In this document: piece after piece, positions 20,403 through 29,715 of the stretch
How the letters are laid out: every line of letters starts with the position of its first letter
Position numbering within the stretch: position 1 is the first letter of the stretch
Source: Helicobacter saguini
GTDB taxonomy: Bacteria; Campylobacterota; Campylobacteria; Campylobacterales; Helicobacteraceae
Assembly: GCF_000762875.2 (NCBI RefSeq)
Contig: NZ_JRMP02000009.1
Span: 1-64,000 of the forward strand
Direction: 5' to 3'
DNA length: 64,000 nt
Program-made: the position numbers and the translations under genes
Notes under the pieces: model-generated
What the model was told of the DNA's origin: nothing
The model's input: the letters and a program-made list of their open reading frames with translations, nothing else
Database searches by the model: none

Positions 20403-20804
20403 ATGAATTTTGAAAAGGAACTAAAGGCAAAGCGGCTCAAGGTCACGCCGCAGCGGCTCGCCATTTTGCGCGAGATTGAGAGCAAGGGGCATACCACGAT
20501 TGAGGGCATTTATGAGAATATTTTGGAGAATTATCCATCCACTTCGCTTACGACTATTTATAAAAATGTAACGATTATGTGCGAGAGCGACATCTTAAGC
20601 GAGGTCAAAGCCCCAGGCTACAAGCAACGATATGAAATAAAACAGCAAAAGCACGTCCATGTAATGTGTGAAAAGTGCGGAAAATTGCAAGATTTATACA
20701 TAAATTATTCTAATTTACAGAATGAATGCGAGGCGATGAGCGGATATAAATTAGATTCTTTATCGGCGGTTTTTACAGGTGTTTGCAGCGAGTGTAGGGA
20801 ATAA
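20403..20804 (+). CDS. Fur-family metalloregulator, PerR-like
   Basis: The protein has 133 residues. The winged helix lies at residues 5-75 (LKVTPQRLAILREI, then PSTSLTTIYKNVTIM). The metal-binding half has KHVHVMCEKCG and a C-terminal CSEC, giving the two CxxC pairs of the structural zinc site. It is shorter than Helicobacter Fur and closer in size to Campylobacter PerR, so a peroxide-responsive role is more likely than iron regulation, but this is inference. A good ribosome site (AAGGAAAAGTT) precedes the ATG. It is divergent from the upstream gene, with AT-rich DNA between them that may carry its own operator. Confidence 0.9.
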   Translation: MNFEKELKAKRLKVTPQRLAILREIESKGHTTIEGIYENILENYPSTSLTTIYKNVTIMCESDILSEVKAPGYKQRYEIKQQKHVHVMCEKCGKLQDLYINYSNLQNECEAMSGYKLDSLSAVFTGVCSECRE

Positions 20805-20854
20805 GATTCTAAAAAAATTTAAATTTTTTATTAAAATTAGTTCTCAGTAATTAT

Positions 20855-23335
20855 TTAATGTTTCTTAATTATCAATCCGGCTTCGTAAAGAAAGATTGAT
20901 GGGGTGTAAGTGATGTCTTTTCCCGTGTCATTATGGGCGAAAGATAGAAATAAATACTCTTTTGCACGCGTGGTGGCGACATAGAATAAACGCCGTTCTT
21001 CTTCGATACTACCGCCCTTTGCGACAAGTTTTAGGTTTGGGAATCGCCCTTGCATTAAATCAATCACAAACACACAGCGAAACTCCAAGCCCTTACTAGC
21101 GTGAATACTCAAAAGATTAACCCCGCTACCCTCGCCAAACTCGCTACTGCCTAGCACCATCGCATTGATAAAGCCGCGTAAATCCTTGTAATTTTTGCTT
21201 AAATTATGCAAAATGGCAAGGCGTTGCTCAAGCTGCGTCTTTTTATTCTCAAAAAGCGTAGAATCTATGCTGCCATCCTTATTTTTGCTTCGCTCATTTA
21301 ATAAAGATTCTAAAAATTTGCTAAAAAGACGCGTTTTTATAATTTTCTCAATCAAATTTGAAGGCTGCGAAATGCCCATAGAATCGGTATAAAGCGTGTA
21401 AAAATCATTAAAAAAAATCGCAGATTCTATATTTATTTTACTGTGAGCTAAAAGCGGATGCGATTTAAAACCATCACTTAAAATATTATCAAATCGCGAC
21501 CTATTATCATTCATAAGACTATCGCCAAAAAGCCCTACACCAGCATTTGTCACACCCTTTTTATAACACTCAATCTTTGTATTTGGCTTTAAGATTCCAT
21601 CACGCAAATTCCCAGCCCCAAGCAGATTCAGTGCTTCAAAAATCTCTTTTGCAATGCTATTTCCTATGCCCTTTGCATGCGAAAAAACGTGGATATAGCT
21701 CATCATATCACGCGAATTTGCCAAAATATTGATAAGACAAAGCAGAAATTCAATCTCTTTTGTATCAAAAAAGTTCGTGCTGCCCTTTCTTTTGCTAGCA
21801 ATTCCTAAGGCTTTCAAAGACGCTTCAAGCCCATCAGCACTGCTATTATTGCGATAAATTACCGCCATATCATTAAATTGAATGCTATATTTTTCGTGTA
21901 AATCAAAAATAATTCTTGCTATGCTAGAATATTGAGAATACAAATCATCATACTCCAAAAGTCGTGGCTTAAACGCACTTTGCGTATTTACAACCTGCAG
22001 TTTTTTAGGGTAAATGCGCGGATTATTTTCAATGACCTTGTTTGCCAAGTCCAAAATGTGCTGCGTGCTGCGGTAGTTTTTCTCAAGCGTAAAGACTTTC
22101 GCATCCTTGTAAGTCGCGGTGAAATTCGTAATAATGCTAATATCCGCGCCATTAAAGGCATAAATGCTCTGGTCATAATCGCCAACGCAAAATAGGCTAC
22201 GTGGGGCAATTGCGTGGATTATAGAATCTTGCAAGGGGTTCGTATCTTGATATTCATCGCAAAGCACTTCGATGTAACTAATTTCATTAGAAAGTTTCAT
22301 TTTTTGTAACTCTTCGCGGAAAAAAAGCAGCAAATCGTTGTAATCAGCATAGCCATATTCGCGTTTCAATTTTGTAAATTCATCAAAAATGTATTCGTAA
22401 GTGTCGATGTAAGGCTCTTGGTGCGGATTTTTTTCTTTTAGCCAAGTTGCGAAATCCTGCGTGGTGGTGGAGTTTTGAAAAAGTGAAAATGTGTCGTATA
22501 AATATTGATAGCCATAAGGCAATTTATTTTTGCGTGTATCTTTTTCGCTAGATTCTATGGAATCTGTAAAATTATGATTTTTGGAATCTAGATTCTGTGA
22601 AATATTAGAATCTTGTTTTGTATGGAATCTAGATTCTATATTTTGTTTAGAATCTTTGTTGGTGTTGAATCTAGATTCTATGTTTTCTTTGGAAACTTTG
22701 TTGGTTTTAGATTTTGTTGTGGTGTTCCTCCCTCCCTTGCGGAGGGGGGTTAGGGGGGTGGGTACTTTGACTTTGTTAGAATCTTGTGCGTTTTTAGAAT
22801 CCATTTGAGTAGTTTGGTTTTCCACTTTATTGATGGTCTTTACCCACCCCCCGACCCCCTCCGCAAGGGAGGGGGAGTTCGCACCTTTATAATCTGTAAC
22901 TTTAGATTCTATAAAGTTAGCATTTTTAGAATCTACACTAGATTCAAGAGAAGCATTAAAACTAGCAAAGCTAAACTTTTCATACACACTTTTAAATAAA
23001 ATTCGCAATTCACGCGGACTTTTTAATAGAATCTTTTGCCGCTCACGCAGGGTTTTATACGCCACGCTATGAAAAGTCCCAGCAGTAATCTGCCCTGCGA
23101 TTTCACTCCCAAAAATCTTTGCCACACGCGAAATCATCTCGCTTGACGCCTTATTTGTGAATGTCAAAAGCAAAATCTCACTAGGCTTAATGCCACGACT
23201 AAGCAATGTGCAAATGCGCCCCACAATAGTCGAAGTTTTCCCAGTCCCAGCAGATGCAATGACTAGATTATGCCCAAGAGCCGCATCACACGCCATTTTT
23301 TGCTCATCATTTAAATTATCCAAATAACTTTTCAT
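20855..23335 (-). CDS. uvrD: UvrD/PcrA-type superfamily I DNA helicase with internal repeat insertion
   Basis: This 3'-5' helicase acts in repair and replication restart. Visible motifs are Walker A (ASAGTGKT, residues 27-34), TFTNKASSEMI, motif II DEYQDTNPLQ, motif III GDYDQSIYAFNGAD, motif IV LEKNYRS, and the C-terminal SIHASKGLEF and ERRLFYVATTRA. Length is 826 residues against about 680-730 in homologs. The excess, roughly residues 125-260, is an in-frame block of octamer-encoded DSK strings plus an inverted repeat of about 42 bp, placed within the 1B region before motif II. It precedes the CinA-domain gene's opposite neighbours; the operon order is gspE-like, cinA-like, uvrD. Confidence 0.95.
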   Translation of the reverse strand: MKSYLDNLNDEQKMACDAALGHNLVIASAGTGKTSTIVGRICTLLSRGIKPSEILLLTFTNKASSEMISRVAKIFGSEIAGQITAGTFHSVAYKTLRERQKILLKSPRELRILFKSVYEKFSFASFNASLESSVDSKNANFIESKVTDYKGANSPSLAEGVGGWVKTINKVENQTTQMDSKNAQDSNKVKVPTPLTPLRKGGRNTTTKSKTNKVSKENIESRFNTNKDSKQNIESRFHTKQDSNISQNLDSKNHNFTDSIESSEKDTRKNKLPYGYQYLYDTFSLFQNSTTTQDFATWLKEKNPHQEPYIDTYEYIFDEFTKLKREYGYADYNDLLLFFREELQKMKLSNEISYIEVLCDEYQDTNPLQDSIIHAIAPRSLFCVGDYDQSIYAFNGADISIITNFTATYKDAKVFTLEKNYRSTQHILDLANKVIENNPRIYPKKLQVVNTQSAFKPRLLEYDDLYSQYSSIARIIFDLHEKYSIQFNDMAVIYRNNSSADGLEASLKALGIASKRKGSTNFFDTKEIEFLLCLINILANSRDMMSYIHVFSHAKGIGNSIAKEIFEALNLLGAGNLRDGILKPNTKIECYKKGVTNAGVGLFGDSLMNDNRSRFDNILSDGFKSHPLLAHSKINIESAIFFNDFYTLYTDSMGISQPSNLIEKIIKTRLFSKFLESLLNERSKNKDGSIDSTLFENKKTQLEQRLAILHNLSKNYKDLRGFINAMVLGSSEFGEGSGVNLLSIHASKGLEFRCVFVIDLMQGRFPNLKLVAKGGSIEEERRLFYVATTRAKEYLFLSFAHNDTGKDITYTPSIFLYEAGLIIKKH
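22727..22877. repeat. GC-rich inverted repeat inside the helicase gene
   Basis: The arms at 22727-22768 and 22836-22877 are imperfect inverted copies of about 42 bp (CCTCCCTTGCGGAGGG then GGGGGGTGGGTA). They are far more GC-rich than the surroundings. The block is translated in frame, as SLAEGVGGW in one arm and PTPLTPLRKGG in the other. It looks like a small inserted palindromic element. Confidence 0.8.
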
Positions 23336-23341
23336 TGTTGC

Positions 23342-23866
23342 TTACTTTAATATAGAATCTAGATTTTGAAGTAAAAAATCTAATGAATTTAAACAAGCTT
23401 GTTGTTGTACTAAATTTCTTGTATTAACTTCTATAATCTTATGATCTTGTAAATTTTCCAAATAATTTTTACTCAAAAAATATGCTTTTTCATTAATTAA
23501 AACGCAGGTGAAAACCAAACCAGCAGGGAGTTTCAAAAAGTTATCGCTGCTTGTATCATCTGTGGCTAGACCGCTTGTGGCAATGGCAATTTGCGTGTTA
23601 AAAAGCCCTGCTACGCCGCGTGCCATCGCTTCCACGCATTCATTTGAATATACGCTAAAAGTTTCAAAAATGCTAGCTTTTACGCCTAAAAGTTTCATTT
23701 TAGATTCTATACAATAAGTTGTCACACCGCCTTTATACACGCTACTTGCGCCATTTATGGATGTTAAAAGATAGCTTAAATATCCGCCTGTGCAAGATTC
23801 TGCTACGCTAATTTTTAAGCCATTTTGTTCTAAAATTTGTAATGTTTTTTCTACTATATTTTCCAT
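23342..23866 (-). CDS. CinA C-terminal domain (PncC-like) protein
   Basis: I start the gene at 23866 (MENIVEK), where GAAAGGAAAAAT precedes the ATG; the upstream frame to 23896 would overlap the neighbour and lacks a ribosome site. This gives 174 residues, the normal size for a stand-alone nicotinamide-nucleotide amidase domain. The AESCTGGYLS motif and GASSVYKGGVTTY region are present. The usual G-x-A-G-P-DGG loop is altered to ATSGLATDDTSSD, so activity is uncertain. Family members recycle NMN or associate with competence. It sits between a GspE-like ATPase and uvrD. Confidence 0.85.
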   Translation of the reverse strand: MENIVEKTLQILEQNGLKISVAESCTGGYLSYLLTSINGASSVYKGGVTTYCIESKMKLLGVKASIFETFSVYSNECVEAMARGVAGLFNTQIAIATSGLATDDTSSDNFLKLPAGLVFTCVLINEKAYFLSKNYLENLQDHKIIEVNTRNLVQQQACLNSLDFLLQNLDSILK

Positions 23867-23876
23867 ATTTTTCCTT

Positions 23877-25508
23877 TCACAGCAGTGTTTCTTCATAAGG
23901 GATGATGCCCTGTGTGTAGAGTGCGTTTGCTTGTTCTTGCAGGGATTGTGAGAAATATGCCTTTTTGTTTTTAGAATCTAAAATTGTGCTAATTTCTTTA
24001 AAGTCGTTATAATCGCATAAAAGTGCGTTATTTGTGTTTCTAAAATCAAGCATTTCTTGTATTAATTTTCTTTCGCCAAAGCCCTGAAAATAACATTTAT
24101 TGCAACCTTTTGCGACAAATTTTCCATCAATTTTTTCCTTGCAAAAAGGACACAAAGTTTTTAACAATCGCTGCGAAATCACGCATTTTAACACAGATTC
24201 TAATAAGCCCTTTTGCGCGTTTAAATCAAGCATTCTTGAGATGCTAGAAATGCAGTCACTTGCGTGAATGCTGGCTAAAACTAAGTGTCCGCTAAGGGCT
24301 GCTTTTAGGCTTAAATCAAGCGTTTCGTCATCTCTTATTTCACCTATCATTATGACATCGCCATCTTGACGAAGGACGTATTTTAGGGCATTTGCAAATG
24401 TTAGATTTTCATTTCTATTCACTTGTGATTGTGCTACTCCTGCTATTTCTTGCTCGATTGGGTCTTCGATGCTTAGAATTTTTTTACTACCATTATTTAG
24501 ATGTCGCAAACAAGCGTAAAGTAGCGTAGTTTTGGCACTATTTGTCGGTCCGCTAATGATTATTAGCCCACTTTTTGCTAGTAAGTTAGTTTTTAGTAAC
24601 TTAAGGTGATTTTCAATCATATTAAGATTTTTAAAAGTATGGAATCTTTGCTTATTTGCAGGGATTCTAAGCACTAAGGACTCGCCATTTAGCGTGGGTA
24701 AAAAGGAGATTCTAATATCATTTTTAAAATAAGATTCTTTATTAGAATTTGGTATTTTTTCATATTTAAAATGCCCATCTTGTGGTATTTGCTTATCATT
24801 AATATCGATTTTACAAAGTAATTTCAGCTTTTTTGATAGTTTATGAAAAAGATTGTCATGTATATTTAAAAAATGCAATAAATTCCCATTTATGCGAAAT
24901 AAACAAGTAGCGTTTTGCTCGTATTTTAGGGTATTTGATGTGTTTTTATCAAGGATTAAATGAATATCACTTGCGTTAAATTTTTGTGCTAAAACAAACA
25001 AAGATTCTAAGAAATTTTCATCTAATTCGTTATTTTCAGCCATTTTTTGCATTTGTATAACATTATTTATTTCACTTAAAAAGCTTTTTCTTGCTATAAA
25101 AAAGTGAATTTCTTTGGCATAATGTTCTCGCAGTTTCATGGCAATATTATTACGAAAATTAGAACTAAATGGCTCAAAAGATATAACACACATAATTTTT
25201 TTAGAATCTATAATATCTTCAAAAATAACACTTGGCAAAAAATCCTGTTTGCATCGCATACACGCATACATCACGTTAATGCTATCATCGATAAATGCGA
25301 GATTAAAAGGGGTTAAATCTTGCTTTATTATATAATTTTCAAAATATGGATGAGATTCTAAAAAATTAGAAAAAATGATACTTTTTTGCTTAAAAATATC
25401 AAAAAGGCTATCTAAAAATATTTTCTTATCATCATCATTTAATGTAGTAAAAAATTTTTTAGAATCTAGGTAGGGATTTGCCCTTATTTTTTCTATAAAA
25501 AGTTTCAT
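23877..25508 (-). CDS. GspE/PulE-family secretion or competence ATPase
   Basis: The protein has 543 residues. The C-terminal ATPase domain shows Walker A (IISGPTNSAKTT), the Asp box (ILSIEDPIE), Walker B (DGDVIMIGEIRDDET) and the His box (GHLVLASIHASD). A C4 zinc motif follows (CPFC ... CNKC). The Walker A departs from the usual GPTGSGKTT at two positions (N and A for G). Homologs drive type II secretion, type IV pili or, in Campylobacter, DNA uptake (CtsE). The neighbouring CinA-domain gene fits a competence link, but no pilin genes are nearby. The start overlaps thyX by 4 bp. Confidence 0.88.
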   Translation of the reverse strand: MKLFIEKIRANPYLDSKKFFTTLNDDDKKIFLDSLFDIFKQKSIIFSNFLESHPYFENYIIKQDLTPFNLAFIDDSINVMYACMRCKQDFLPSVIFEDIIDSKKIMCVISFEPFSSNFRNNIAMKLREHYAKEIHFFIARKSFLSEINNVIQMQKMAENNELDENFLESLFVLAQKFNASDIHLILDKNTSNTLKYEQNATCLFRINGNLLHFLNIHDNLFHKLSKKLKLLCKIDINDKQIPQDGHFKYEKIPNSNKESYFKNDIRISFLPTLNGESLVLRIPANKQRFHTFKNLNMIENHLKLLKTNLLAKSGLIIISGPTNSAKTTLLYACLRHLNNGSKKILSIEDPIEQEIAGVAQSQVNRNENLTFANALKYVLRQDGDVIMIGEIRDDETLDLSLKAALSGHLVLASIHASDCISSISRMLDLNAQKGLLESVLKCVISQRLLKTLCPFCKEKIDGKFVAKGCNKCYFQGFGERKLIQEMLDFRNTNNALLCDYNDFKEISTILDSKNKKAYFSQSLQEQANALYTQGIIPYEETLL

Positions 25509-26350
25509 TTTTTAGACTTTTGTGGGGAATTAGATTCTATATTTTTATTAGAAATATTAGAATCTAAAGGCTCTAAAAATTCTAAAAATAGATATTTATG
25601 CTCATTTGGCAGGGCATTAAAAATGTTATGGGCTAAGATTCTAATCTCATGCAAAGCCCTTTTATTGCTTCTTAGTGATAAAAAATTTTGCAAGCTTCGC
25701 GCGTTTATACTCCACACAAGACGGCTCTTGTAGCACTCTGGCAAGGCGTATTTTGCAATGTCTTGTTTGATACCACTTTGCAGTAAGATTCTAAGGTTTT
25801 CTAGGGCTTGTAAATTGTATAAATTTACGCTTTCATTTTGGCTTAAAATGATGTATTTTGCGGCACGTTTCAAGGCGTTTTTAAGGCTTTCGCTTTGGGC
25901 AAAATCTAGGTTAGATTCTATGATTTTTTCTAGGCTTAAATTTTCGGCATTTTTTAGGGTAGATTCAGTTATAGAATCTAGAACTTTTTGAATTTTTTTT
26001 ATAGAATCTAAATTGATAAATTCGCTCTCATTTTTTAGCTCTTTTAGCGTGTATCGCGTGCTTTTCACGCTTAGACTTGCCATTCTGTGACGGGCTAGCT
26101 CTTGCAAGCAAGCCCGAGATATTCCTATTATTTCAAAATTATAGTAAAGGTGCTCTAGCGTTGATTTGTGCTTATTTATATTGCCGATTCGATGTATCAA
26201 ATCGCGGTCAAGCTCGCCCCCGCAGTCACTTTTAGCGTGTGAATCCCAGCAAGTGCGAATGGCGCGCGAACACACAAAAAGTGGGGTAAAATGCAGCAAT
26301 TCAACACTCATTTGATTATCATAAAGATTAGATTCTAAGCTAGATTCCAT
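25505..26350 (-). CDS. thyX: Flavin-dependent thymidylate synthase
   Basis: ThyX makes dTMP from dUMP using FADH2 and methylene-THF. The diagnostic motif is present as RHRMASLSVKSTRY. Other family signatures are IRTCWDSHAKSD, the KHKSTLEHLYYNFEI segment and a C-terminal CYKSRLVWSINARSLQNFLSLR. The protein has 281 residues; the region of about residues 110-170 and the C-terminus carry octamer-encoded inserts. No thyA is needed when ThyX is present. It is the first gene of the thyX-gspE-cinA-uvrD series. Confidence 0.96.
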   Translation of the reverse strand: MESSLESNLYDNQMSVELLHFTPLFVCSRAIRTCWDSHAKSDCGGELDRDLIHRIGNINKHKSTLEHLYYNFEIIGISRACLQELARHRMASLSVKSTRYTLKELKNESEFINLDSIKKIQKVLDSITESTLKNAENLSLEKIIESNLDFAQSESLKNALKRAAKYIILSQNESVNLYNLQALENLRILLQSGIKQDIAKYALPECYKSRLVWSINARSLQNFLSLRSNKRALHEIRILAHNIFNALPNEHKYLFLEFLEPLDSNISNKNIESNSPQKSKK

Positions 26351-26465
26351 AAAATACCTTTAAAAATCATAATAAATTCATAAAAAAGTTGTATTATATC
26401 ATTCTTGTTTGAAGTTTAGAATCTTTGCTTAAATAAAGTTAAAAAATAAAAAAAGGAGCGTTAAA

Positions 26466-26792
26466 ATGGTATTTTTATACATTATTTTGCTTGTTGGGAT
26501 TGCGTTTTTGATTTTGGAGCGACAGCGATTTTTTGCTAAAAAAGATTCTAATGAAAATCTAAATAATACGCAACATTTAGAATCTAATTCACAAAGTTAT
26601 CAAAATCATAATAATTCTACTAAAAAAGATGGATTTTTTGGAATTTTTAGTGGCAATTATTTTCAACGAGATGAGTTTAAAAACAACAATTCTACAAACC
26701 TAATCCCTTGTGAATCTTGCGGAAAATATGTCCCACAAGATGAAATCACAAAAAAGGACAACAAAAATGTGTGTAAAGAATGCGCGAAATAA
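26466..26792 (+). CDS. PP0621-family small membrane protein
   Basis: The protein has 108 residues: an N-terminal membrane helix (FLYIILLVGIAFLIL), a polar linker and a C-terminal zinc-ribbon-like pattern CESCGKYVPQDE then CKECAK. This arrangement (helix plus two CxxC near a YVP motif) matches the PP0621 family of unknown function. A strong ribosome site (AAAGGAGCGTTAAA) precedes the ATG. It is divergent from thyX. Confidence 0.82.
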   Translation: MVFLYIILLVGIAFLILERQRFFAKKDSNENLNNTQHLESNSQSYQNHNNSTKKDGFFGIFSGNYFQRDEFKNNNSTNLIPCESCGKYVPQDEITKKDNKNVCKECAK

Positions 26793-26853
26793 GGAAAAGT
26801 GTTTGCAAATAAACCAAAAAAAGTTAAATATTAAAATAATAGATTTAGAAAAT

Positions 26854-28419
26854 CTATGCCATTTGGACAGCTCTAAGTTCGCGGATTACATTCACCTTTA
26901 TTTCGCCTGGATATTGCAGCTTTGCCTTTATATCATTTGCGATTTCACGCGCCAAAACTGAAGTTTCGTAGTCATTCAAAAGGTCTGCTCTAACGATTAC
27001 GCGCAATTCGCGTCCCGCATACACCGCGTAAGCCTGCCGCACGCCAAATTTTTCCATTGCGATTTTTTCCAAATCTTGCACGCGGTTTATGTAGTTTTCT
27101 AGCACTTCATGCCTTGCCCCCGGTCGCGCCGCACTAAGTACATCTGCCGTGCATACCGCGCTACACTCCACACTCAAGCTCTCTTCGTGTCCGTGATGTG
27201 CTTTTATCGCGTTGATTACGACTGGATGCTCGTTGTATCGTTCGCACACTTCCACGCCTAAATCGACATGGCTTCCCCCTAGCTCATCAGTTAGCGCCTT
27301 CCCTATGTCATGCAGTAGCCCTGCACGCCTTGCTAAAGTGTAGTCGCCGCCTAGCTCACTTGCAATCACTCCGGCTATCCTTGATACTTCTAGCGAATGC
27401 CCTAAAGCATTTTGCCCAAAACTAGCACGATAACGCAAACGCCCCACTAGCTTTTTAAGCTCATCGTGCATAAAGCCTAGCCCCAAATCCGCCACGATAG
27501 AATCTCCCTCGCTTAAGATTTGCTCCTCAAACTGATTTTTGACCTTTTCATAAATTTCCTCGATTTTGCCCGGCTGAATGCGCCCATCCTCTACCAACAT
27601 CTCAAGCGTCTTAGTCGCAATGGCGCGGCGATACAGATTAAACGAACTCAAAATTATCGCATTTGGCGTATCATCAATTATGATATTGACCCCAGTCAAA
27701 GTCTCAAAACTGCGGATATTACGCCCTTCCTTACCTATAATGCGCCCTTTAATCTCATCATTTGGCAAATTCACCATATTTATTAGTCGCTCACTGGCAA
27801 ACTCGCCGGCAAATCGTGTCGTGGCTTGTGCTATAATGTAGTTTGCCTTACCCTTTGCCTCTGCCTTTGCCTCCGCCTCATAACGCCTTATCATACTCGC
27901 CTTTTGCTTTGCTAAGTCCTCTTCTAAGTGATTTAGCAGTAGCTTTTTGCCCTCTTCTCTTGTGAGTGCGGTGTAGTTGCTTAACGCATCGATTAGATTC
28001 TCACGCTCTAGTTTGCACTGCTCTAAGATTCTATCTTGCTCCTCTTTTTGCCGCAGGATTTGCACCTTTGCCTCCTGCATTAGATTTGCCTCTTTTTGCC
28101 GCTCTTTGAGCTTTCTATCAAGGTCTTTTTGCAGGTTGTTGTATTTGCGTTTTAGCTCTTTTGTGTCGCTCTCAAAGTTAGATTCTAGCTCTTTTTTTCG
28201 CCGCTTTAAATCGCTTAAAAAGTCCTCTTCTTGCGCCTTTAGCTTTTTGTGGCGATTATTTAGTAGCTGGTCTATTTCGCTCTCCAAAACCTTAATTTTT
28301 GCGTTACTATTATTCACATCGTTTAGAATCTTGGCATAGCTGACCTTTCGCATAAAAAAAAGTGTCGCAATTATCGCTGTTATCGCACTTAGCGTGCTAT
28401 AAATCACAATCATATTCAT
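26854..28419 (-). CDS. rny: Ribonuclease Y
   Basis: RNase Y is a membrane-anchored endoribonuclease that starts mRNA decay. The protein has 521 residues: an N-terminal membrane helix (VIYSTLSAITAIIATLFFM), a long charged coiled coil to about residue 200, a KH domain (GRIIGKEGRNIRSFETLTG), and an HD domain with RRAGLLHDIGKA. All domains are of normal size, with very few octamer copies. It precedes the cyclo-ligase gene's end by 43 bp in the same orientation, a pairing conserved in Campylobacter. Confidence 0.97.
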   Translation of the reverse strand: MNMIVIYSTLSAITAIIATLFFMRKVSYAKILNDVNNSNAKIKVLESEIDQLLNNRHKKLKAQEEDFLSDLKRRKKELESNFESDTKELKRKYNNLQKDLDRKLKERQKEANLMQEAKVQILRQKEEQDRILEQCKLERENLIDALSNYTALTREEGKKLLLNHLEEDLAKQKASMIRRYEAEAKAEAKGKANYIIAQATTRFAGEFASERLINMVNLPNDEIKGRIIGKEGRNIRSFETLTGVNIIIDDTPNAIILSSFNLYRRAIATKTLEMLVEDGRIQPGKIEEIYEKVKNQFEEQILSEGDSIVADLGLGFMHDELKKLVGRLRYRASFGQNALGHSLEVSRIAGVIASELGGDYTLARRAGLLHDIGKALTDELGGSHVDLGVEVCERYNEHPVVINAIKAHHGHEESLSVECSAVCTADVLSAARPGARHEVLENYINRVQDLEKIAMEKFGVRQAYAVYAGRELRVIVRADLLNDYETSVLAREIANDIKAKLQYPGEIKVNVIRELRAVQMA

Positions 28420-28462
28420 TTTTTTGTCTCTTTTTTTATCTCACATTTTATCGTAAAAAGTT

Positions 28463-29644
28463 CTATTTTTTGAAACTTTTATCATTAAAATTTCTCTTAA
28501 ACACACTCAAATATATCTTAGATTCTATATCGTGGGCATCACAGATTTGCTCTTTTGTTGCTTGTTTAACGCGGCTAACAAATATGCTTTGTGGCTTAAT
28601 CTTGCTTTTAGCATAGAATCTATCATACATTCCCTTACCAAAACCTATTCTTTTAAAAACTTTTCCCTTTTTGTAGTTATAATTTATAGAATATAAATTG
28701 CTAAAAGTTATATTTTTCATAGTATTTAGATTAGTAAAAGTTGCGATTTGTTTAGAATCTAATTTAGATTCTATATTTTTAGAATCTTTTTTGATTTTAG
28801 ATTCTGGCGTTTTAGATTCTAAGTTTTGTGAAATTCTAGATTCTATAACTTTTTTAGAATTTTGGTAATTAGATTCTATAATCTCGCTTTTAAAATACTT
28901 AGAATCTTTAGAATCTAAATCTTTAAACCCTTGCAAATTTTCTAACTTAGATTCTATAAAATTAGCTTTTTTGTAATCTTTATTAGAATCTAAATTCGCT
29001 AAAATTTTAGAATCTGTTTTGACAAAATTTGCGTTATTTATAGAATCTTTTTTTATAAAATCCATTTTCGCAAAATCATTTTTAGAATCTAAATTTATAG
29101 AATCCGCACGATTTTTAGAATCTATTTTAGAATCTAAATTTACAAAATCTAAAACCCTTTTATCCTTTACAACGCAAACCCCTAAAACTGGGATAATCGC
29201 AACATTTATAACTATATTATTATGATTTTTATAACCTTCTGGCTCTTTAATATTAAAACTATTTTTACTCAAAGGTAACCTAAATTTTACTATATTAATT
29301 GCAAAATTTTTCACTTTTGGCACAAAAATATTGTATTTTTTAATCCGCCGTAGCATATTTGTAACATAATTCATACTAACTTCAAAATTTAGAGCATTAT
29401 ATAGCAAAATATTATAGAATCTAGAATTATTCTCCCTATATCGCAAATCCTTACCATTATAATATTTATAACTTTTTGGCTTTTTATAACTTAAAACAAG
29501 CTTTAAAATCTGCTTTTGCACCAAAACATCCCGCACACAACCCCCCCTTTCCACCCCCTTTCCACCAACCTTTTTAGTTTCAAACCTTTTAGTAAAATTA
29601 ATTGCCTCCCTTTTACACTCCGCCCGAAACTCACCCTTTGTCAC
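28463..29644 (-). CDS. 5-formyltetrahydrofolate cyclo-ligase with large repeat insertion
   Basis: The enzyme converts 5-formyl-THF to 5,10-methenyl-THF using ATP. The N-terminal region is MTKGEFRAECKREA; the centre has MVKFRLPL-like VKFRLPLSKNSFNIKEP and VAIIPVLGV; the C-terminal signature is RIGFGKGMYDRFYA. The protein has 393 residues against about 200 in the family. Nearly all the excess is one block of about 150 residues of DSK/ESK strings, placed exactly between PVLGVCVV and RIGFGKG, two segments that are normally near neighbours. The start is a GTG 7 bases after AAAAGGA. Confidence 0.88.
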   Translation of the reverse strand: MTKGEFRAECKREAINFTKRFETKKVGGKGVERGGCVRDVLVQKQILKLVLSYKKPKSYKYYNGKDLRYRENNSRFYNILLYNALNFEVSMNYVTNMLRRIKKYNIFVPKVKNFAINIVKFRLPLSKNSFNIKEPEGYKNHNNIVINVAIIPVLGVCVVKDKRVLDFVNLDSKIDSKNRADSINLDSKNDFAKMDFIKKDSINNANFVKTDSKILANLDSNKDYKKANFIESKLENLQGFKDLDSKDSKYFKSEIIESNYQNSKKVIESRISQNLESKTPESKIKKDSKNIESKLDSKQIATFTNLNTMKNITFSNLYSINYNYKKGKVFKRIGFGKGMYDRFYAKSKIKPQSIFVSRVKQATKEQICDAHDIESKIYLSVFKRNFNDKSFKK

Positions 29645-29715
29645 TTTCTATCCTTTTAAGTTATATAACTAAGCTTTGAGTATTTTAGGGGTGCAAAACA
29701 AGAAATATTTAGAAT

